64,000 nucleotides of DNA. Origin: DASSFZ01 sp035292585. GTDB taxonomy: Bacteria; Chloroflexota; Anaerolineae; Fen-1058. A program made the translations under genes and the position numbers. Below are positions 27,023 through 35,456 of this stretch, piece after piece. The stretch is taken from assembly GCA_035292585.1 (NCBI GenBank), contig DATDPU010000001.1, forward strand, positions 33,782-97,781, read 5' to 3'. Position 1 is the stretch's first letter, and each line of letters starts with the position of its first letter. The notes under the pieces were generated by a model. That model worked only from the letters and a program-made list of their open reading frames with translations, made no database searches and was not told where the DNA came from.

Positions 27023-27996
27023 CGCACGCCTCCCGGCTGGGAACCATTCGCCGGCTGCGGAGCGGGCGGGAAGGTTTCACGCATTTCGGCGACCAGACGG
27101 CGTCCGCCGCGCAGGCCCAGACCCAGGCGCACCAACGCGTCGAGCCAGCGCGGCGTGGCGGCGCGGTAGTGCTTGCGATAGAACAGCCACATCGCGCGCT
27201 GGAACTCGTAGCGGGCGCGCGGGCTGCCCGTGCTCGACGCGCGCTTCAGGTGCAGCACGGTGACTTCGGGGTAGTACACTACGCGCCAGCCGCGCTGTTT
27301 GATGCGACAGGCCCAATCGAGGTCTTCGCCGTACATCCAGAACGCCTCATCCAGCAACCCCGCCTGCGCGATCGCCTCACGCCGCACCAGCATGAACGCG
27401 CCCACGACCGAATCGACTTCGGCGATCTGATCCGGGTCCAGGAAGGTCATGTTATAGCGACCAAAACGCGAGCTGCGCGGGAACAACCGGTTGAGGCCGG
27501 AGAAGCGATAGAAGGATACTTCGGGTGTCGGGAACGCCCGCCGGCAAGCCAGATCGAGCGAGCCATCGGCCCGGGTCAGTTTGACGCCCAGTACCCCGGC
27601 GTCCGGATGTTCGTCCAAGTAGGCGACCGTGCGAGCAAATGCATCAGGCGGCACAAGGGTGTCGGGGTTGAGCAGAAGCGCATGACGCGGCAAGGATGAG
27701 GGATGAGGGGTGAAGGATGAAGTCTGCTCACCGGCTACTGATGACTGATTACTGTTCGTAAAACCGAAGTGGCGCAGGCCGAGGTTGTTGCCGGCGGCGT
27801 AGCCGTTGTTGCTGCTGCGGATCAAGTGAACCTGGGGAAACTCGCGGGCGACCATATCGGCGCTGGCATCGGGCGAGCCGTTATCCACAACGCAGATTGA
27901 AAAGGTAAGGCCCCGATTGGCGAGCGCCGAGCGCAGGCAGTCGCGGAGCAGATCGCGCACGTTATAAGAGACGACGACGATGCCGAGGTCCAACAT
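27019..27996 (-). CDS. GT2 family glycosyltransferase with repeat-derived insertion
   Basis: 325 residues. The N-terminal GT-A fold begins DLGIVVVSYNVRDLLRDCL, then VVDNGSPDASADMV and NNGYAAGNNLGLRHFG. The DxD-like metal motif region is LLLNPDTLVPPDAF, followed by SVVGAFMLVRREA and FWMYGEDLDWACRIKQRGW, typical of rhamnosyltransferase-like GT2 enzymes. Between GLRHFG and ALLLNPD there are about 27 extra residues (TNSNQSSVAGEQTSSFTPHP...) encoded by the simple tract at 27690-27765. Relatives normally have only a few residues here. It shares an operon with the glycosylphosphotransferase, whose start overlaps its stop. Confidence 0.9.
   Translation of the reverse strand: MLDLGIVVVSYNVRDLLRDCLRSALANRGLTFSICVVDNGSPDASADMVAREFPQVHLIRSSNNGYAAGNNLGLRHFGFTNSNQSSVAGEQTSSFTPHPSSLPRHALLLNPDTLVPPDAFARTVAYLDEHPDAGVLGVKLTRADGSLDLACRRAFPTPEVSFYRFSGLNRLFPRSSRFGRYNMTFLDPDQIAEVDSVVGAFMLVRREAIAQAGLLDEAFWMYGEDLDWACRIKQRGWRVVYYPEVTVLHLKRASSTGSPRARYEFQRAMWLFYRKHYRAATPRWLDALVRLGLGLRGGRRLVAEMRETFPPAPQPANGSQPGGVR
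27690..27765. repeat. Word-like simple repeat inside the glycosyltransferase gene
   Basis: The plus strand reads AAGGATGAGGGATGAGGGG, then GGTGAAGGATGAAG, then ACTGATGACTGATTACTG. These are the same kind of words as the intergenic tracts near 25555 and 48000. The stretch is in frame and adds about 25 residues to the encoded enzyme. Confidence 0.65.
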
Positions 27997-28030
27997 GGTT
28001 TGGCGATAGAGTTAGAGTTAGAGTTAGAGT

Positions 28031-28144
28031 TTCACCTTACGCAGCCACCGGTCAAATCCTGCTCTAAGCCCGCGTCCACGCGGGCGTTGGTGGTTTCGAA
28101 CCGACCACGAGGACGCGGTCGGGGAGCAAACTGCGTAAGGCGAG
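28031..28144. mobile_element. 114-bp MITE-like element with 7-bp target duplication TTAGAGT
   Basis: Termini TTCACCTTACGCAG (28031-28044) and CTGCGTAAGGCGAG (28131-28144) are inverted repeats with two mismatches. TTAGAGT directly flanks both ends (28024-28030 and 28145-28151), although the left flank lies in a local GTTAGA repeat. The interior holds two hairpins with GCCCGCGTCCACGCGGGCG and GACCACGAGGACGCGGTC. In reverse orientation it aligns along its length with the 114-bp element at 38474. No protein is encoded. Confidence 0.8.
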
Positions 28145-28211
28145 TTAGAGTTTTGGAGTTTGGGCGGATTGTAACACGGTCAATCGTAAAGCGTAAGCCA
28201 AAAGGGGCGCT

Positions 28212-29813
28212 TCACGTTTTCCGCGCCGTGGGCAGTGTCTGGAGCGGTGCGCCTTTCAGCGCCGCGCGCAGCGCCACGCGATCATCCCATGGATACTCGA
28301 TCTCGCCGAAGCACATACTCTGCTCGTGGCCTTTGCCGCAGGCCAACACGACATCGCCCGGCCGGGCGAGCGCGCACGCGAACGCGAGCGCCTCGCCGCG
28401 ATCGGGCACACGCCAGAAATCGACGCCCTCTCGGCGTCCCTGCGCAGCCACGGCGCGAGCGGTCGCTTCGATGATCGCGTCGAGCGGCTCGGTGCGCGGG
28501 TCCTCGGCGGTGATCACGATCTTGTCGGCGGCCCGACCCGCATTCTCGCCCATGAGCCGGCGCTTCTCGCGGTCGCGCAACCCGGCTGATCCAAAGACGA
28601 CGATGACCTGCCCGGTCGTCATCGTCCGCGCGGCGGCAATCGCCTGGTCGAGCGCGTTAGGCGTGTGCGCGAAGTCGACGATCGCGAAAAAGTCCTGCCC
28701 CTCGTCGATGCGTTCCATCCGGCCCGGCACGCCTTTCAATGCGGCGATGCCACGCCGGGCGGCATCGGGATCGACGCCGAGCGCGCCGACCGTCGCCGCG
28801 ATCGCGGCCAGACAGTTGGAGACGTTGAACTCGCCCACTAGCGCCGTCTCGATCGGAACAGCGTTGCCATTTACGACCGCTGTGAAGCGCGTCGCATCGG
28901 GCGCGTAGACGATGTCGGTCGCGTACATATTCGGGTGATTTAACCGCTGACGCCAAAGGCGAGCAGAGCGCGCAGAGTTTTCACTATTATGCTCCGCGTC
29001 TCGGCGGTGAGATTCAGCTACAGAGTAAGCGTACACGCGGCCCCGGACACGCTCGCGCAGGAAGCCGTAAGATGAGTCGTCGAGGTTCAGCACCGCGGTT
29101 TTGGGCACGCCTTTGTCGTAGGCGGTTGCCAGCGCTTCGAACAGCCGCGCCTTGGCCGCGCGATACGCTTCGAGCGAGCCGTGCAGGTCGAGATGCTCGT
29201 GCGTAACGTTGGTGACGACGGCCACGTCGAACTCGCAGCCGTCGACGCGGTGCTGCGCCAGCCCGTGCGAGGTGACTTCCAGCACGCAGTGCGTCAGTCC
29301 CGCTTCGACCATCCGGCGGAGATAGCGCTGCACCTCGTCGGCGTCGGGCGTAGTGACGTGCAGGCCGGTGTCGAGCACCTCAGCGCCGATGACGGCATTG
29401 ACCGTGCTGATCATCCCGGCCTTGCTACCCGCCGCCGTGAGGATTGAGTAGATCAGGTTCGTCGTCGTGGTTTTGCCATCGGTGCCGGTGACGCCGATCA
29501 GGATCAGCCGGCGGGCGGGAAAGCCATTCCAGGCCGCGTGTAGCTGGGCAAAAGCTTCGCGACCGTTGCGCACCTGGAGATAGGGAGATCGGAGAGTGGA
29601 GATTGGGGATTGCTCGCCGACGATGGCTGCCGCGCCGCGCGCAATCGCATCGGGGATGAAGCGATGCCCGTCAACCGCTACGCCGGGGTAGGCGACGAAC
29701 AACGCGCCCGGCGCGACACGCCGCGAATCGTCTGTAATGGAAGTGATATCGGGATCGGCGGCGGGTCGGGACAGCGGCGAGGGGAGAGATGAGATGAGTT
29801 GGCTCAAGCGCAT
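28212..29813 (-). CDS. murE: MurE: UDP-N-acetylmuramoyl-L-alanyl-D-glutamate ligase
   Basis: 533 residues, Mur ligase family. The ATP-binding loop is GVTGTDGKTTTTNL. Family landmarks are TTPDADEVQRYL, TNVTHEHLDLHGSLEAYRAAKARLF, NVSNCLAAIAATVGALG, DFAHTPNALDQAI, VVFGSAGLRDREKR and the C-terminal CGKGHEQSM. It adds the third amino acid of the peptidoglycan stem peptide in the cytosol. The specificity motif reads EDPRTE rather than DNPR, so whether it uses diaminopimelate, ornithine or another diamino acid is uncertain. Two in-frame repeat-derived insertions are visible: about 30 residues near 262-292 (from 28941-29013) and about 12 residues near 70-80 (SPISTLRSPYLQ). All core motifs are intact. 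Confidence 0.93.
   Translation of the reverse strand: MRLSQLISSLPSPLSRPAADPDITSITDDSRRVAPGALFVAYPGVAVDGHRFIPDAIARGAAAIVGEQSPISTLRSPYLQVRNGREAFAQLHAAWNGFPARRLILIGVTGTDGKTTTTNLIYSILTAAGSKAGMISTVNAVIGAEVLDTGLHVTTPDADEVQRYLRRMVEAGLTHCVLEVTSHGLAQHRVDGCEFDVAVVTNVTHEHLDLHGSLEAYRAAKARLFEALATAYDKGVPKTAVLNLDDSSYGFLRERVRGRVYAYSVAESHRRDAEHNSENSARSARLWRQRLNHPNMYATDIVYAPDATRFTAVVNGNAVPIETALVGEFNVSNCLAAIAATVGALGVDPDAARRGIAALKGVPGRMERIDEGQDFFAIVDFAHTPNALDQAIAAARTMTTGQVIVVFGSAGLRDREKRRLMGENAGRAADKIVITAEDPRTEPLDAIIEATARAVAAQGRREGVDFWRVPDRGEALAFACALARPGDVVLACGKGHEQSMCFGEIEYPWDDRVALRAALKGAPLQTLPTARKT
28941..29013. repeat. ACCGC...GCGGT palindromic repeat inserted in murE
   Basis: TAACCGCTGACGC...AGCGCGCAGAG pairs with CTCCGCGTCTCGGCGGTGAG. 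It is a member of the family at 21131/21554, 25459 and 46336. It lies inside the murE frame without stop codons and encodes VAESHRRDAEHNSENSARSA plus adjoining residues, which have no counterpart in typical MurE. Confidence 0.7.
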
Positions 29814-29820
29814 GCATCGA

Positions 29821-29869
29821 TTTTACCACGGAGGTGGGGGTGGTAAAACACCTCGGCATCCGATATAAT
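29821..29869 (+). promoter_or_regulatory. Hairpin and -10 box in the murE/ClbS-like intergenic region
   Basis: TTTTACCAC...GTGGTAAAA (29821-29848) is an inverted repeat between the divergent genes. A consensus TATAAT at 29864-29869 points toward the ClbS-like gene; the -35 (TGGTAA at 17 nt) is poor. Confidence 0.45.
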
Positions 29870-29998
29870 CGCTAACACCTACAAGCAGCGCAAAGAGTAC
29901 GGAGAGGGCATTGGCTGATCGCCGATCACCGACGGCAATCGGTTGCCTGTGAACCATGAACCGATCCGGAATTCGCGCCAAGAAGTCTGGAGGATGAA

Positions 29999-30535
29999 AT
30001 GAGCAGCCTGAATACACCCGCTACTGAACCTGAAGCGACGCCGCGCAGTAGAGCCGAGTTGCTGGAACGCATCCGGCAATCGCACGCGGCGTTTGAACAG
30101 ATGATCCGCGCCTTGAGCGAGGCGCAGCTCACCACGCCAGGCGCTGACGATGGCTGGTCAGTTAAAGATCATCTGGCGCATTTGGCCGCCTGGCAGCGCG
30201 GCATTACGGCGCTGTTGCGCCGCCAGCCGCGCTACGCGGCGATGGGTCTGGAGCGGCCCGGTCCCGACGCGAGCTTTGATGACCTCAACGCCGTGCTCTA
30301 CCAACACAGCAAGGATCGCCCGTTGTCCGAGGTCTTAGCCGATTTCCGGGCCGCCCACCAGGAGATGTTGAGCGTGCTGGGATCGTTGAGCGACGCCGAC
30401 CTGCTGAAGCCGTATTCACATTATCAGCCGGGCGAGCGTGAGGACAACCGCGATCCGATCGTCAACTGGATTGAGGGCGACAGTTACGGTCACTATGAAG
30501 AACACCTGCCCTGGATTCAGGCGTTGATCAAGTAG
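29999..30535 (+). CDS. ClbS/DfsB-like DinB-fold protein
   Basis: 178 residues, a four-helix-bundle protein of the ClbS/DfsB group (DUF1706-like) in the DinB superfamily. Landmarks are SRAELLERIRQSHAAFEQMI, DGWSVKDHLAHLAAWQRG, RPLSEVLADFRAAHQEML and the C-terminal EGDSYGHYEEHLPWIQAL. Characterised members include ClbS, which hydrolyses colibactin's cyclopropane; most are uncharacterised. The start is supported by CTGGAGGATGAA before ATG. Transcribed alone. Confidence 0.82.
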   Translation: MSSLNTPATEPEATPRSRAELLERIRQSHAAFEQMIRALSEAQLTTPGADDGWSVKDHLAHLAAWQRGITALLRRQPRYAAMGLERPGPDASFDDLNAVLYQHSKDRPLSEVLADFRAAHQEMLSVLGSLSDADLLKPYSHYQPGEREDNRDPIVNWIEGDSYGHYEEHLPWIQALIK

Positions 30536-30627
30536 GGTTAGCATTTCAACCCTGTACCTTCGTCTAGCACGCGGCGACCCTTTTGGCGGTTGTCCCTCAC
30601 CGCGAATCGACGCACAATGAGCGCGCG

Positions 30628-31902
30628 ATGAGTTACCTGACCCTGCTGCGTGCGCGCCCGCAGTTCCGCTACCTGTGGCTGGCCCAGGTCGTCAGTCTAA
30701 CCGGCGATTGGTTCAACACGATCGCCGCCGTGGTGTTGGTCAACCGCTACACCGATTCGGGCCTGGCCGTCGGCGGCCTGTTCCTGGCGCGCGCGCTGCC
30801 GCCGTTTATATTCGGCCCCCTCGCGGGCGTCGTCGCCGATCGATTCAGCCGCAAAGCGGTGCTGATCGCCACCGACCTTTCGCGCGCGTTGATCGTGTTG
30901 GGCTTCCTCCTGGTCAACAGCGCCGAGACGGTCTGGCTGATGTACATCCTCTCGATCGCGCAGTTCGCCGTGTCGGCATTCTTCGAGCCGGCGCGCGCCG
31001 CCATCGTACCCAGCCTGGTCGCCGCAGACGAGCTGCTCAACGCCAATACTCTGGCCAGCGTCACCTGGTCGGCCATGCTCACCCTGGGCGCGGCGCTTGG
31101 CGGTGTGATCGCGGCAGCCTTCGGCGCGCAGATCGCGCTTGTGATCGATTCGCTCAGCTTCATCCTCTCCGCTGCGTTGGTGATGCGTATCGCCGCGCCC
31201 GCGCGAATTGGCGTACCGGTCGCTCATGGCAACGGGTGGGCCGAGTTCATCGCCGGACTGCGTTACGTTCGGCAGCGTCCACGCGTGGGGCTATTCGCGT
31301 TGGTCAAAGCGCTGGGACAGGTCGGCAGCGTGGACATCATGATCGCGGTGTACGCCGAGCGCATCTTTCGGCAAGGGCAGGACGGCGCGCTAACGCTCGG
31401 CTTGATGTTCACCGCCTTCGGCGTCGGCGCGGTGGTCGGCCCGTTCATCGCGAATGCCCTGACCGATCGCACGGCGCGGGCGCTGCAACACGCGATCACG
31501 GCCGGGTTCGTGCTGATACCGTTGGGCTGGTGGTTGCTGGGCGTGTCGCCCGCGCTCGAACTGGCGCTGATCGGCGTCTTGCTGCGCGGCATGGGCGGGT
31601 CGATCAACTGGACTTACAGTGAAGTATTGCTGCAAATGACCGTGCCCGATCGATTTCTAGGCCGCGTGTTCGCGCTCGATTTCGGCATCTTTACCCTGGC
31701 CGTCTCGGCTTCGGTCTGGTTGACCGGCTTCGCGCTGGATCAGCTGGCGCTCGACCCGCGCGCACTCACCGTGCTGCTGGCAGTCGGCAGCCTGGTCCCA
31801 CTGGTCGCCTGGGCCGCCGCGATACGCCGACCGGGGTTACAGCCGGTCGCCGCGCAGGTCGCAGCGGAAGCCGGCGACCTGGGGGATGATCCCGCCCTCT
31901 AA
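30628..31902 (+). CDS. MFS transporter (EntS-like exporter group)
   Basis: 424 residues from ATG 30628; the frame is open 45 nt further upstream but no better start exists. About twelve TM helices, with the MFS loop motif FGPLAGVVADRFSRKAVLI between helices 2 and 3. Sequences such as SLTGDWFNTIAAVVL, FFEPARAAIVPSLV, ANTLASVTWSAMLTLGAALGG and LRGMGGSINWTYSEVLLQ match the PF05977/EntS-like subgroup, which exports siderophores or macrolides. The substrate is not predictable. The C-terminal tail (AAEAGDLGDDPAL) is cytosolic. The YcaQ-like gene follows 78 nt downstream with its own -10 box. Confidence 0.88.
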   Translation: MSYLTLLRARPQFRYLWLAQVVSLTGDWFNTIAAVVLVNRYTDSGLAVGGLFLARALPPFIFGPLAGVVADRFSRKAVLIATDLSRALIVLGFLLVNSAETVWLMYILSIAQFAVSAFFEPARAAIVPSLVAADELLNANTLASVTWSAMLTLGAALGGVIAAAFGAQIALVIDSLSFILSAALVMRIAAPARIGVPVAHGNGWAEFIAGLRYVRQRPRVGLFALVKALGQVGSVDIMIAVYAERIFRQGQDGALTLGLMFTAFGVGAVVGPFIANALTDRTARALQHAITAGFVLIPLGWWLLGVSPALELALIGVLLRGMGGSINWTYSEVLLQMTVPDRFLGRVFALDFGIFTLAVSASVWLTGFALDQLALDPRALTVLLAVGSLVPLVAWAAAIRRPGLQPVAAQVAAEAGDLGDDPAL

Positions 31903-31908
31903 ATCGAA

Positions 31909-31914
31909 TATAAT
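31909..31914 (+). promoter_or_regulatory. -10 box before the YcaQ-like gene
   Basis: A consensus TATAAT starts 7 nt after the MFS stop codon region and 67 nt before the ATG at 31981. No strong -35 is seen, so the gene may also be read from upstream. Confidence 0.4.
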
Positions 31915-31980
31915 CGGCCAAATCAACTCGTGCGAGACCTGCCAGGATTGGAGTGGACCGGGCAGGTCTGTAAGGAGTTC

Positions 31981-33213
31981 ATGCGTACACTCAGCCCGAC
32001 CCTGGCGCGGCGGCTCGCGATTACTCGACAGCATCTAGCCGGCCCACGCGCGACACCCGATGCCGACGGCATTTTTGAAGTTGTGCGCGACCTCGGCTGC
32101 TTGCAGCTCGATCCGATCAGCGCTGTGGCCCGCAGTCATCGGCTGGTGCTCTGGAGCCGCGTGGGCAACTACGATCCGGATCACCTGGATACGCTGTTGT
32201 GGAAAGAGCGCAAGCTGTTCGAGTATTGGGCGCACCAGGCTTCGATCGTGCTGACCGAGGATTATCCCGTTCACCACTTGATGATGCGCACGTATGCCAG
32301 CGGTACATCGGAATCCGCGCAAGCGGGCAAGTTCTACCAGTGGTTGAAAGACAATGCCGGGCTGCGCCGGCACATCCTGGCCGAGTTGCGCCGTAACGGC
32401 CCGCTGCCCTCGCGGGTGTTTCAAGACAAGTCTGAAGCGGACTGGCACTCCACCGGTTGGACTGCGGGCCGCAACGTCAGCCAGATGCTCGATTATCTGT
32501 GGATCAAAGGCCAGATCATGGTGGCGGGCCGATCGGGCCTGCAGAAGTTGTGGGACCTCAGCGAGCGCTGCCTGCCCGACTGGACGCCGCGCGAGAAGCT
32601 CATCGAACGCGAGGTGGTGTATCGGGCGGCGCAGAAATCGCTGCGCGCGTTGGGCGTGGCCGTGCCCCGACACATCCAGCGGCACTACATCCGGGGGCGC
32701 TATCCCCAGCTGCAGGACGCGCTCCAACGACTCGCAGCCGACGGCTGCATCGAAGAAGTGGCAGTCGAGGGGCTGCCCGGCCCGTGGTACATCCACACCG
32801 ATGTTCTACCCTTGATCGAGCAATTATCGAACGGCGCGTGGGCGCCGCGCACGACGCTGCTCTCGCCGTTCGATAATCTGATCTACGATCGGGCGCGCAC
32901 GCAATTGCTCTTCAACTTTGACTTCACGATGGAAATCTACGTGCCGCCAGCGAAGCGCCAATATGGCTATTACGTTCTGCCGATCCTGTACGGCGACCGC
33001 TTGATCGGCCGCCTCGATCCCAAACTGGATCGCGCGCGCGGCGTGCTGACGATCAATGCCGTCTACGCCGAACCCGATGCGCCCACGACGCGCACAACCG
33101 CCCGTGCGGTAGCCCAGGCGATTCAAGCGCTGGCGTTGTTTCTCGGCGCGAAAGACATCGCTTACAACCGCCGCCGCGTACCGGCCGCCTGGAAACGCGA
33201 TCTGCTGGCGTAA
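31981..33213 (+). CDS. YcaQ/AlkX-family DNA glycosylase (HTH_42 winged helix)
   Basis: 410 residues from ATG 31981, preceded by TAAGGAGTTC; the frame also opens at a GTG 51 nt upstream with no ribosome site. The catalytic QxD motif of the family is Gln42-Leu-Asp44 in LGCLQLDPISAV. Other landmarks are WSRVGNYDPDHLD, FEYWAHQASIV and the strongly conserved LLSPFDNLIYDR, followed by GYYVLPILYGDRLIGRLDPK. YcaQ-type enzymes unhook interstrand DNA crosslinks and excise bulky alkylated bases. No biosynthetic cluster for a crosslinker is present, so general repair is the likely role. Confidence 0.9.
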   Translation: MRTLSPTLARRLAITRQHLAGPRATPDADGIFEVVRDLGCLQLDPISAVARSHRLVLWSRVGNYDPDHLDTLLWKERKLFEYWAHQASIVLTEDYPVHHLMMRTYASGTSESAQAGKFYQWLKDNAGLRRHILAELRRNGPLPSRVFQDKSEADWHSTGWTAGRNVSQMLDYLWIKGQIMVAGRSGLQKLWDLSERCLPDWTPREKLIEREVVYRAAQKSLRALGVAVPRHIQRHYIRGRYPQLQDALQRLAADGCIEEVAVEGLPGPWYIHTDVLPLIEQLSNGAWAPRTTLLSPFDNLIYDRARTQLLFNFDFTMEIYVPPAKRQYGYYVLPILYGDRLIGRLDPKLDRARGVLTINAVYAEPDAPTTRTTARAVAQAIQALALFLGAKDIAYNRRRVPAAWKRDLLA

Positions 33214-33619
33214 GCTATCAACGGACCCGAAGCGGACAAGAACGGATCGGCGTGTCACGCTTCGCGGTTCACGGCTTAAGCTCCGCCCAAAGCCCGACCC
33301 TCTGATCATCCTCTTACATTCAGTTCTCATAGGCGCCGGGGCCTCGATTAAGCATCGAGGCTCCGTGCATTTGTCGGACGGGCCAGGCGCAGAATCGATC
33401 TGCGGGGGTTCGGATGGCAGTTGCACACACCGTCGCGCTGGTGATCGTCGGCCTGCTCATGCAGAATCGATCTGCGGGGTTCGGATGGCAGTTGCACTGC
33501 CATCCGCCGCAGTGCAGCGCGCCCAGCTTCTAACCGTTTTTCTATTGACAATCTTGCGAAGCTACCCCATAGTTATCTATGCATAAGTTATTTATGCATT
33601 GTCCCCGGAGGCCGCCGCC
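33214..33619. repeat. Intergenic region with a 37-38-bp direct repeat and hairpin
   Basis: No gene is seen apart from the PadR promoter region at its right end. GCAGAATCGATCTGCGGGG plus TTCGGATGGCAGTTGCAC occurs at 33389-33426 and 33461-33497, differing only in the G-run. The second copy continues into a palindrome GGATGGCAGT-TGC-ACTGCCATCC (33483-33505). The left part (33222-33247) contains ACGGAC-type simple words. Confidence 0.75.
33545..33599 (+). promoter_or_regulatory. PadR promoter and palindromic operator
   Basis: TTGACA (33545-33550) is followed after 17 nt by CATAGT (33568-33573). Just downstream ATGCATAA-GTTAT-TTATGCAT (33579-33599) is a perfect inverted repeat with 8-bp arms, strikingly AT-rich for this genome. 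It ends 20 nt before the padR ATG. Placement over the transcription start suggests autorepression by PadR. Confidence 0.68.
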
Positions 33620-33970
33620 ATGCCGCTGCGCGATCAAATCCGTAAAGGCAGCACCGAAATCCTCCTCCTCAGCCTGCTGGCGGAAGAGCCGATGTACGGT
33701 TACCAGATCAGCCAGGAGCTGCACCGGCGCAGCCGGGGTTACTTTGATATGAAAGAGGGCTTGCTGTACCCGACCCTGCATCGAATGCAGCAGGAGCGGT
33801 TGCTCAAGAGCGAGTGGCGGCAGGCCGGCGAGGCGCGCCGCCGCAAATACTACGCCATCACCGACAAAGGCCGCCGGGTGCTGGGCGAACAGTCGGCGGA
33901 GTGGCGCGCGTTCATCGAGATGCTGTTGCACCTGCTGGGCACAGCGCCCGACGCAGCCGAGAGTTCTTGA
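33620..33970 (+). CDS. PadR family transcriptional regulator
   Basis: 116 residues from ATG 33620, preceded by CGGAGGCC. The PadR winged-helix is recognisable: IRKGSTEILLLSLLAEEPMYGYQISQ, EGLLYPTLHRMQQERLLKSEW, then RRKYYAITDKGRRVL and a short C-terminal dimerisation helix. Such short (subfamily 2) PadR proteins repress adjacent membrane-protein genes and often their own promoter. A perfect inverted repeat lies at its promoter (33579-33599). It leads an operon with the four genes to 37988. Confidence 0.95.
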   Translation: MPLRDQIRKGSTEILLLSLLAEEPMYGYQISQELHRRSRGYFDMKEGLLYPTLHRMQQERLLKSEWRQAGEARRRKYYAITDKGRRVLGEQSAEWRAFIEMLLHLLGTAPDAAESS

Positions 33971-34004
33971 CGAGCTACCTGGCGTGTGACAGGAGCATAG
34001 CAGC

Positions 34005-35456
34005 GTGGCACTCGATCCGCTGTGGAGCGCTAGGAACAGTCGCATCATCACACCTACAGCCTGGCGGCAGATCGGGCTGACAATCTTGCCGGGCCGCATG
34101 CCGCTGGGATTCTTACTCGGTATGGGCCTCAATGCCGGTATCGCGCGCAGCCTGTTTGTATACGCCGCTGTCGTGGCGCTCAGTGTTGGCTGGCTCTTCC
34201 GCGCGTTGCGCCTGGTCGAGCCGCCGGCGGGCCGGCGATTGAGTTTGATCGCAATCAGCTTCGCCTGCCTGTTGGCGGCGTGTTCGTTTTATCCCTCTGG
34301 CCCGCCCGCACCGCGCAGCAACGCGGTCAGCCTGAGCGACCTAGACGGCGACGGAGATGTAGATGCCGTTGTAGGCAACGGCCCCGGCAACATCGACTAC
34401 TCAGGCGAACCCAACACGATCTGGCTGAATGACGGCTCAGGACGCTTCAGCGACACCGGCCAGCGGCTGATTGGAAGCCATGGCACAAACTGGGATGTCA
34501 CTCACGCTGTGGCGCTGGGCGACCTCGATGGTGACGGCGACACAGATGCGCTGTTCGGCAATGCCGTGCCGTCGCCCAACACGGTCTGGCTCAACGACGG
34601 CGCGGGCCATTTCCAGCTGCACGGCGAGTATGCCATGAAGCCTCCCGATGAGTTTGGCTACATCCTCAGCCAGGCGCTGGCGCTGGGCGACCTCGACGGC
34701 GATGGCGATCTCGATGTGTATGTCGGCAATTGCTGTCGAAGCGAATACGGCGGTACCGGACCTGGCGGCCCTTTCGAAGGATACGCCAATGCCGACAACA
34801 TGGTCTGGTTCAATGACGGCGCCGGTCGCTTCACAGATAGCGGACAACGTTTGGGCAACCGGGCGACGGGCGCCATTGCGCTGGGCGATCTCGATGGCGA
34901 TGGCGATCTGGACGCTTTCGAAGTGAATCAAAGCGGCGGGCCGCCAGCCCCCGGCAGCGCGCCAAACGACCTGGTCTGGTTGAACGATGGCGCGGGGTAT
35001 TTCACCGATAGCGAACAGCGCCTGGGCAGTTCAAACGGTCAGGCGGTCGCGTTAGGCGATGTGGATGGGGACGGCGATCTCGATGCCTTCGTCGGCAACG
35101 CCGATTTCGGACGCGCGGACGAAGTGTGGTGGAATGACGGCGAAGGCAACTTCACGGATAGCGGACAGCGCTTGGGCGGCCAGGATACGCGCAGCGTCGC
35201 GCTGGACGACCTGGATCGTGACGGCGATCTCGATGCGTTCGTCGGCAACGCTGTTTCCGGCTGGATTTGGACGAATGACGGATTGGGCCGCTTCACCGAC
35301 AGCGATCAACGTTTCGACTGGAGTTCAGCGTACACGATTCATTTAGCCGATGTGGACGGCGACGGCAACACAGACGTTTTCGCCATTCGCTTCAACGGCG
35401 ATTACCGCATCTGGCGCAACGACGGCGCAGGTTGGTTCAGGCGCGAGACCCCATGA
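34005..35456 (+). CDS. FG-GAP/VCBS repeat protein with membrane N-terminus
   Basis: 483 residues from GTG 34005 (CAGGAG upstream). The N-terminal 90 residues hold one or two hydrophobic helices, then a lipobox-like LLAACS near residue 90, so the mature chain may start there, or translation may begin at a later alternative codon. The rest is seven FG-GAP/VCBS calcium-binding repeats with cores such as DLDGDGDVDAVVGN, DLDGDGDTDALFGN and DVDGDGNTDVFAIR, alternating with 'WLNDGAGRFTDSGQRLG' motifs. This predicts a surface-exposed beta-propeller. It sits between padR and the HAAS gene, overlapping the latter by ATGA; an extracellular protein is unusual in that place. Confidence 0.85.
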   Translation: MALDPLWSARNSRIITPTAWRQIGLTILPGRMPLGFLLGMGLNAGIARSLFVYAAVVALSVGWLFRALRLVEPPAGRRLSLIAISFACLLAACSFYPSGPPAPRSNAVSLSDLDGDGDVDAVVGNGPGNIDYSGEPNTIWLNDGSGRFSDTGQRLIGSHGTNWDVTHAVALGDLDGDGDTDALFGNAVPSPNTVWLNDGAGHFQLHGEYAMKPPDEFGYILSQALALGDLDGDGDLDVYVGNCCRSEYGGTGPGGPFEGYANADNMVWFNDGAGRFTDSGQRLGNRATGAIALGDLDGDGDLDAFEVNQSGGPPAPGSAPNDLVWLNDGAGYFTDSEQRLGSSNGQAVALGDVDGDGDLDAFVGNADFGRADEVWWNDGEGNFTDSGQRLGGQDTRSVALDDLDRDGDLDAFVGNAVSGWIWTNDGLGRFTDSDQRFDWSSAYTIHLADVDGDGNTDVFAIRFNGDYRIWRNDGAGWFRRETP

